Position numbers and translations under genes: made by a program. A stretch of 64,000 nt of DNA from contig JAGPVL010000035.1 in NCBI GenBank assembly GCA_018067045.1, positions 1 to 64,000 on the forward strand, in the 5' to 3' direction. Shown one piece after another: positions 59,960 through 64,000 of the stretch. Source of the stretch: Gammaproteobacteria bacterium. Its GTDB lineage: Bacteria; Pseudomonadota; Gammaproteobacteria; Pseudomonadales; Alcanivoracaceae. Position 1 is the first letter of the stretch, and the number at the start of each line of letters is the position of its first letter. The notes beneath the pieces are model-generated. The model was not told the origin of the DNA, ran no database searches, and saw nothing but the letters and a program-made list of their open reading frames with translations.

Positions 59960-61063
59960 ATGTTGACAGCGCTTCTTTCTGACGCCGAACTCGGCTTATT
60001 TCAGCATCAATACAGCAGCGCACGACAACAATTCTTGGCGCGGATAAACCGCGTCCCACACCTCTTGAATTGCAATGCCCACGGCTTGGACGAGCAAGGC
60101 CCCGACGGCGAAGCGCTCTTTACCGATTGCGCCTGGATTGGCTCAGACGGTGCACGCCGCGTGCTGATATTAATCAGCGGCACACACGGCGCCGAAGGCT
60201 TTGCCGGCTCCGCCATTCAATCAGACTTTGCCACTCTGCTGGCAACAAAGCAGTGGCAGCTTCCCGATGACACAGCGGTGTTGATCATCCATGCGCTAAA
60301 TCCGTGGGGCATGGCGTGGCAGCGACGCTGTGATCAAAATGGCGTAGACCTAAATCGAAACTTCGTCGACTTTCATCAGCCTTTACCAAGCAATGAAGGA
60401 TACAACGCCCTGCACCCGTGGCTGATGCAAGAAGACAACGATGCTTTAATCGAACAAACTAATTTGTTTCGAGCGCATCACAGCCAAACCGCACTTGAGC
60501 TTGCCATTAGCGGCGGTCAGTACAACCATCCGGACGGTCCCTTTTTCGGCGGAACGCACGCATCGCCCGCGAGAACATTAATTGAATCATTAATTGATGA
60601 ACATCTGCTCGGCGAACGCCGACTTGCCGTCATTGATTTACACACCGGACTAGGCCCTTATGGCTACGGCGAGGTGATTTGCGACCACCCTCCGAACAGC
60701 AAGGGCGCGCAAACCGCGCACGACTGGTTCGGCGCCTCCGTGACGTTGCCGTTTGCCGGAACCTCCTCGTCGGTTCCGAAGCAAGGACTGTTGGACTACT
60801 GCTGGCACGCGATAATGAATCACGAATCTTGCTTTGTAACACTAGAATTTGGCACCTACTCCATTGATTCGCTGTTTAACAGTCTGCTCGAGGATCACCG
60901 CTTGCACGCAAACCCAAACATCGACTGGCACACAGAAGCTTGCCAAAAAACTAAACAAAAACTTATGCAGCATTTCTATCCCAATGATCCGCAATGGCAA
61001 GAAATGGTGTTATTGCGCGGTCGACAAATTATTCGTCTCGCCCTTGAAGGCTTATCACGATGA
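59960..61063 (+). CDS. DUF2817 family M14-like zinc carboxypeptidase
   Basis: 367 residues. Zinc site His76 and Glu79 in ISGTHGAEGFAG, third ligand His in VIDLHTGLGPYGYGE, and a candidate catalytic Glu in CFVTLEFGTYS. DUF2817 is the M14/AstE-like group; substrates are mostly unknown. Its stop overlaps the next gene by 4 bp (ATGA), so the two are translationally coupled. Confidence 0.85.
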   Translation: MLTALLSDAELGLFQHQYSSARQQFLARINRVPHLLNCNAHGLDEQGPDGEALFTDCAWIGSDGARRVLILISGTHGAEGFAGSAIQSDFATLLATKQWQLPDDTAVLIIHALNPWGMAWQRRCDQNGVDLNRNFVDFHQPLPSNEGYNALHPWLMQEDNDALIEQTNLFRAHHSQTALELAISGGQYNHPDGPFFGGTHASPARTLIESLIDEHLLGERRLAVIDLHTGLGPYGYGEVICDHPPNSKGAQTAHDWFGASVTLPFAGTSSSVPKQGLLDYCWHAIMNHESCFVTLEFGTYSIDSLFNSLLEDHRLHANPNIDWHTEACQKTKQKLMQHFYPNDPQWQEMVLLRGRQIIRLALEGLSR

Positions 61064-62166
61064 GTCACGCCATTCAGGTTCGCCCTGTGCAGAGCAAAGA
61101 CCTTGATGCGCTTGAGGCACTGGAAAAAACCACCTTCGAATCTGACCGCTTAAGCCGCCGGAGTTTTCGGCGCTGGATTAGCAACGATCACAGGGCGTTT
61201 CTCGTTGCCACGCAAAATGAAAAACTGGTCGGTTACATTCTCATTATTTTGCATCGCGGCACACGACTCGCTCGATTGTATTCGATTGCCGTAGACAGCA
61301 ATGTGCGCGGCCAAGGCCTCGGCGCAACGCTCATTCGTGCTGGAGAACAAGCTGCACTCGACGCCAGCCGCATTGATATGCGCCTAGAAGTCCGGCAAGA
61401 CAATAGCTCCGCAATACGGCTTTATGAACAGCTCGGTTATCACCTCTTCGGTCAATATCATGATTATTACGAAGACCACGCCGACGCCTTTCGATATCAA
61501 AAACGAATTCGTCAATTCGATCCATCCCACTGGCAACGCCAAGTGCCCTGGTATCGCCAGTCGACCGATTTTACCTGTGGCCCCGCATCACTAATGATGG
61601 CTATGCACGGACTGCGCTCCGACGTCCTCTTAGATCGTAGCCAAGAACTACAAATTTGGCGCGAAGCCACGACAATTTTTATGACCTCTGGGCACGGCGG
61701 CTGCCACCCCATCGGCCTAGCGCTGGCCGCCCACAAACGTGGCTTCCAAGCAGAAGTATGGATTAACAACAACGGACCACTGTTTATTGATGGCGTACGC
61801 TCAGAAAAGAAAAAGCACGTCATGACGCTCGTGCATAACGATTTCGTCGGTCAGGCTGAAGAAAATAACATCTCAATACTGCATCAAGACATTACCCAAG
61901 CCGAATTAAGCGAAGCACTAAAGAGTGGCGGCATTCCGCTCGTGCTTATCTCCACCTCGCAACTTGATGGACGCCGAGCACCACACTGGGTTGTCGTCAC
62001 CGCCGTCGACGACGACTTCTTTTATCTCCACGACCCCGACCCAACCGATAACACGCAGGCCGATTTCGATTGCCAATATATTCCTATCGGTCGCAGCGAT
62101 TTCGATCGCATGGCACGTTTCGGCAGGGACCGACTGCGTACCGCAGTCGTGATTCGAAAGGCGTAA
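61060..62166 (+). CDS. GNAT acetyltransferase fused to a C39-type peptidase (DUF3335)
   Basis: 368 residues. GNAT domain ~5-150 with acetyl-CoA loop NVRGQGLGATLIRAG and RLYEQLGY. C39-like papain-fold domain ~160-368 with Cys173 in DFTCGPASL, His310 in PHWVVVTAV and Asp326 in LHDPDP, a complete triad. Such fusions are often next to a RimK-like ATP-grasp ligase; none is visible here. Coupled instead to the DUF2817 peptidase, so peptide modification or processing is a reasonable inference. Confidence 0.85.
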   Translation: MSHAIQVRPVQSKDLDALEALEKTTFESDRLSRRSFRRWISNDHRAFLVATQNEKLVGYILIILHRGTRLARLYSIAVDSNVRGQGLGATLIRAGEQAALDASRIDMRLEVRQDNSSAIRLYEQLGYHLFGQYHDYYEDHADAFRYQKRIRQFDPSHWQRQVPWYRQSTDFTCGPASLMMAMHGLRSDVLLDRSQELQIWREATTIFMTSGHGGCHPIGLALAAHKRGFQAEVWINNNGPLFIDGVRSEKKKHVMTLVHNDFVGQAEENNISILHQDITQAELSEALKSGGIPLVLISTSQLDGRRAPHWVVVTAVDDDFFYLHDPDPTDNTQADFDCQYIPIGRSDFDRMARFGRDRLRTAVVIRKA

Positions 62167-62169
62167 AAA

Positions 62170-62342
62170 AAGAATCGCCTGCAAGCAGCCTCCCACAAGG
62201 CTCGACTCAAATTGCCGCGCCGCATGGCCAGCTCGCGCGGCAGCCTGGCCTGCAAGCGAACTAGCATCAGAAATACAGAAAAGAGTTCGCCAGCCTACGA
62301 AAGGTGAGAATGCGTTGTGGGAGGCCGCTTGCAGAGGATTTT
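62170..62342. repeat. REP-like cluster (inverted pair)
   Basis: 62170-62198 and the reverse complement of 62315-62342 match (core GCCTCCCACAA with GCAAGC arms). A third partial copy (CCTGCAAGCGAA) and a GC-rich hairpin lie between. Same family as 10799-10882. It lies between convergent genes. No REP-associated transposase is in the window. Confidence 0.8.
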
Positions 62343-62373
62343 TAGGGGCCTCAGAACAAAGACTCCACAACCA

Positions 62374-63087
62374 TCACATCGAGCGCGCCAAAATCCATTG
62401 CGCTGTCTGCGCTACTGCGGCGTTAATATTATCTTGCCAAAGAACGCCGCTACGAACCCGCGGCTTAAAATCATGATCGCCATCGGGCAACCAGTGCCAT
62501 TCGATATCCCCCGCGAGCGCACCACCGTTCTGCAAAGCTTCAACTTCCATGCGAGTACCAAACAGGTCCCGCTCTCCTTGGCAGATCAGCAATGGGGCAC
62601 GAAGATCATCGAAATGACTCATCCGTAACTGCTCTGGCTTGCGCGGTGGGTGCAGCGGGTAACCAAATGCAACCACGCCACGACACGACATCGTACTAGG
62701 GCATTCACTGCCAACAAGGGCAGGCTGACCAAGCGCATCCCCTAGACCCGCCGCCAAGTAGCTCGCCATGCGGCCGCCCATGGACTTGCCGCCAATAAAA
62801 ATATTGTCGAGGCCACCGGCCTGCGCCGCTGCCGATGTAAAACACGCCAGCAACTTTTCTTGCCGCTGCGGAGGGCGCTTCCGTTGATCCACTCTGCGCT
62901 GCGCCATGTAATCAAACTCAAAGCGCGCAACGCTAATACCCTGAGCAGCAAGACCGAGCGCCACGACATTCATGAAATCACTGTCCATCGGCGCACCCGC
63001 GCCATGAGCCAGCAACAATACTGGCGCTTTCTGCACGCCTACTGCCGTTGAACGGGTCCATAATAATTGGGGCTCAGTGATCATCAC
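62374..63087 (-). CDS. Alpha/beta hydrolase, KANL3/Tex30 type
   Basis: 237 residues. PVLLLAHGAGAPMDSDFMN oxyanion region, nucleophile Ser in FIGGKSMGGRMAS, LICQGERDLFG and WLPDGDHDFKPR with the catalytic His. Bacterial members are poorly characterised hydrolases. 6 bp after the DUF2288 gene, so probably cotranscribed. Confidence 0.87.
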   Translation of the reverse strand: MMITEPQLLWTRSTAVGVQKAPVLLLAHGAGAPMDSDFMNVVALGLAAQGISVARFEFDYMAQRRVDQRKRPPQRQEKLLACFTSAAAQAGGLDNIFIGGKSMGGRMASYLAAGLGDALGQPALVGSECPSTMSCRGVVAFGYPLHPPRKPEQLRMSHFDDLRAPLLICQGERDLFGTRMEVEALQNGGALAGDIEWHWLPDGDHDFKPRVRSGVLWQDNINAAVAQTAQWILARSM

Positions 63088-63093
63088 GGGTCG

Positions 63094-63393
63094 TTAAGTC
63101 GCGGCTGGTTGAACCAGCACCCAGGGTAATACGATGACCGCCCACATTATCTGATCGTCCGCATCCCATTGCCCCGCCTGCGTCTCTGTCACCAGCGCGA
63201 CACGCTCAGCACTCATTAACCCTTGAATCTGCACCGCATCATCGGCAGCGAAGTGCCCGGCAACTTCAATAAGGTCAAGATCCGGTGCAACATAAACCGC
63301 GACCCCACGGGCAAAATGCGACTGCAAGTCTTTCCAAGCAATACGCGCGGTTTCCTTGTTCAGGCGTTCGTTTAGATCACTCTCTTCCGTCAT
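63094..63393 (-). CDS. DUF2288 family protein
   Basis: 99 residues, family length. LNKETARIAWKDLQSHFARGVAVYVAPDLDLIEVA and ADDQIMWAVIVLPWVLVQP match DUF2288 proteins. No signal peptide. Function unknown. First gene of a two-gene minus operon with the hydrolase. Confidence 0.82.
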   Translation of the reverse strand: MTEESDLNERLNKETARIAWKDLQSHFARGVAVYVAPDLDLIEVAGHFAADDAVQIQGLMSAERVALVTETQAGQWDADDQIMWAVIVLPWVLVQPAAT

Positions 63394-63515
63394 GCTGGCA
63401 CCACAAAAAAATGTAGGACGGCATTGTACCGGTTATTCAGAAAACCCTGAATGCGGAAAGCGCCTGAGTGTGGAAAGAAATAGCTTGAAAAGAAAAAGAG
63501 CCGAAAGAAAAACGA
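63394..63515. other. Intergenic stretch upstream of the DUF2288 gene
   Basis: A-rich near 63476-63525 with no ORF of note. It presumably holds the promoter of the two minus genes at 62374-63393. Confidence 0.4.
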
Positions 63516-63546
63516 GCGCAAAAAAAAGCCCGCTCGAGCGAGCAGG
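63516..63546 (-). terminator. Orphan leftward rho-independent terminator
   Basis: CGAG/CTCG-centred stem (GCCCGCTCG with CGAGCAGGC, one mismatch) followed on the minus strand by T8. It faces left, but no long gene lies to its right within 450 bp. Possibly the end of a small RNA or the short ORF at 63595. Confidence 0.7.
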
Positions 63547-63594
63547 CAGCTGTGCTAAGGCCAATATAGACAATTCAGCGTCAAACTAGGTCGA

Positions 63595-63657
63595 TCACGA
63601 CAAATCACGCAACGACTCATTCAATCTCTTCAACATCCGTGTTGAAGGTGCCTCCAT
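63595..63657 (-). CDS. Possible small protein (20 aa)
   Basis: MEAPSTRMLKRLNESLRDLS with a GGAG 4 bases upstream and the T8 terminator 50 bp downstream. Short amphipathic basic helix. The frame continues upstream without stop to ~63693, so it could also be the tail of a decayed gene. No family recognised. Confidence 0.3.
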   Translation of the reverse strand: MEAPSTRMLKRLNESLRDLS

Positions 63658-63777
63658 GCCGCTCCACAATAATGCCTCATGAAAATGCCGTCATGACGTC
63701 TCCGTCATCAATCCTTGTAAGCCATTCACTACTAACGCAGGGTTTTCCTCGCACACACGACGCACACTAACGACTAC

Positions 63778-63806
63778 CGGTATATACCGAGCCTTCAACG
63801 GTATAC
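63778..63806. promoter_or_regulatory. Operator-like palindromes
   Basis: Perfect 12-bp palindrome CGGTATATACCG at 63778-63789, and a second related half site CGGTATAC (63799-63806) 21 bp on. Two similarly oriented GGTATA motifs suggest a repressor or activator site upstream of the promoter at 63864. Confidence 0.45.
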
Positions 63807-63863
63807 ATGCATCATGCGCTCGCTGGAAATGTGTAAAAACCATCACATACGCGGGATATCTAC

Positions 63864-63892
63864 TTGATTTTGCGGAACGCCCTGCCTAGAGT
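63864..63892 (+). promoter_or_regulatory. Putative sigma-70 promoter
   Basis: TTGATT, 17-bp spacer, TAGAGT. It is 36-51 bp ahead of the possible start codons at 63928 and 63943. Confidence 0.4.
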
Positions 63893-63927
63893 CATTAGTA
63901 CTTAATTCGTATTAGCGACACGTTTGC

Positions 63928-64000
63928 ATGGATGGATGGCTGATGAGTACAAAGCCGAGGATCTGTCGCGCGGATACGCGACGAAAGAATTTTCGCATAA
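63928..64000 (+). CDS. Possible 5' end of a gene leaving the window
   Basis: In-frame ATG codons at 63928 and 63943 and an open frame to the edge: MSTKPRICRADTRRKNFR is visible. GGATGG precedes the second. The basic start recalls the N-terminus of small repressors, but only 24 codons are visible, so no function is given. Confidence 0.3.
   Translation, partial: MDGWLMSTKPRICRADTRRKNFRI

Overview
This 64 kb window is chromosomal DNA of a gammaproteobacterium, probably a marine Oceanospirillales-like organism. That is an inference from gene order and protein style (Pseudomonas-type order frr-uppS-cdsA-dxr-rseP, a long 344-residue DapD, YaeQ, DUF748, a GNAT-C39 fusion, a cassette array); no rRNA or other decisive marker is present. 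Most of the window is core housekeeping DNA, with accessory DNA at the left edge and small irregularities elsewhere.

Layout. (1) 1-1323: end of an integron cassette array read on the minus strand. It has four recognisable attC sites, no integrase, and several cassettes that start with the same ~110-bp block and encode related GTG-initiated mini-proteins. A 262-bp element with 23-bp perfect inverted ends (1330-1591) separates it from the core. (2) 1885-6226 (minus): SCP2 protein, PII signal protein (GlnK-like, no amtB), CnoX co-chaperone, and an MltF-like lytic transglycosylase with two solute-binding domains. (3) 6407-10772: AraC-type regulator divergent from an SRPBCC protein, then an RND/MMPL exporter. 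(4) 10938-15960 (minus): BluB, FieF, NlpD, a DUF368/PopT-family protein, Pcm, SurE. (5) 15957-25050 (minus): truD, ispF, ispD, ftsB, eno, kdsA, pyrG, tilS, accA. (6) 25196-43625 (minus): dnaE, rnhB, lpxB, lpxA, fabZ, lpxD, skp, bamA, rseP, dxr, cdsA, uppS, frr, pyrH, tsf, rpsB. This is the classic translation/envelope supercluster, read from a promoter and structured leader upstream of rpsB. (7) 43916-53104 (plus): map, glnD, dapC, yffB-like, dapD, dapE, an aldehyde dehydrogenase. (8) 53175-63393: envelope and small-molecule genes, including a DUF748 giant, a YaeQ protein, an M14-like DUF2817 peptidase translationally coupled to a GNAT-C39 peptidase fusion, an alpha/beta hydrolase and a DUF2288 protein. 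(9) 63394-64000: no long gene, but an orphan leftward terminator, a possible 20-residue ORF, operator-like palindromes, a promoter and the possible start of a gene leaving the window.

How the genes work together. Regions 5-6 join isoprenoid precursor synthesis (dxr, ispD, ispF) to its use in the lipid carrier (uppS, plus a PopT-family carrier-recycling candidate), lipid A/KDO synthesis (lpxD, fabZ, lpxA, lpxB, kdsA), outer-membrane protein assembly (bamA, skp, rseP), phospholipid and fatty acid supply (cdsA, accA) and replication/translation. Region 7 joins nitrogen sensing (GlnD, which modifies PII proteins such as the one at 2425) to the succinylase branch of lysine/diaminopimelate synthesis (DapC, DapD, DapE).

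Best candidates for something new: the family of GTG-started mini-ORFs sharing a 5' block in the cassette array, the inverted-repeat element beside it, the DUF2817/GNAT-C39 pair without a visible ATP-grasp partner, and the orphan terminator/small ORF near the right edge. All calls are by reading; no database search was run.
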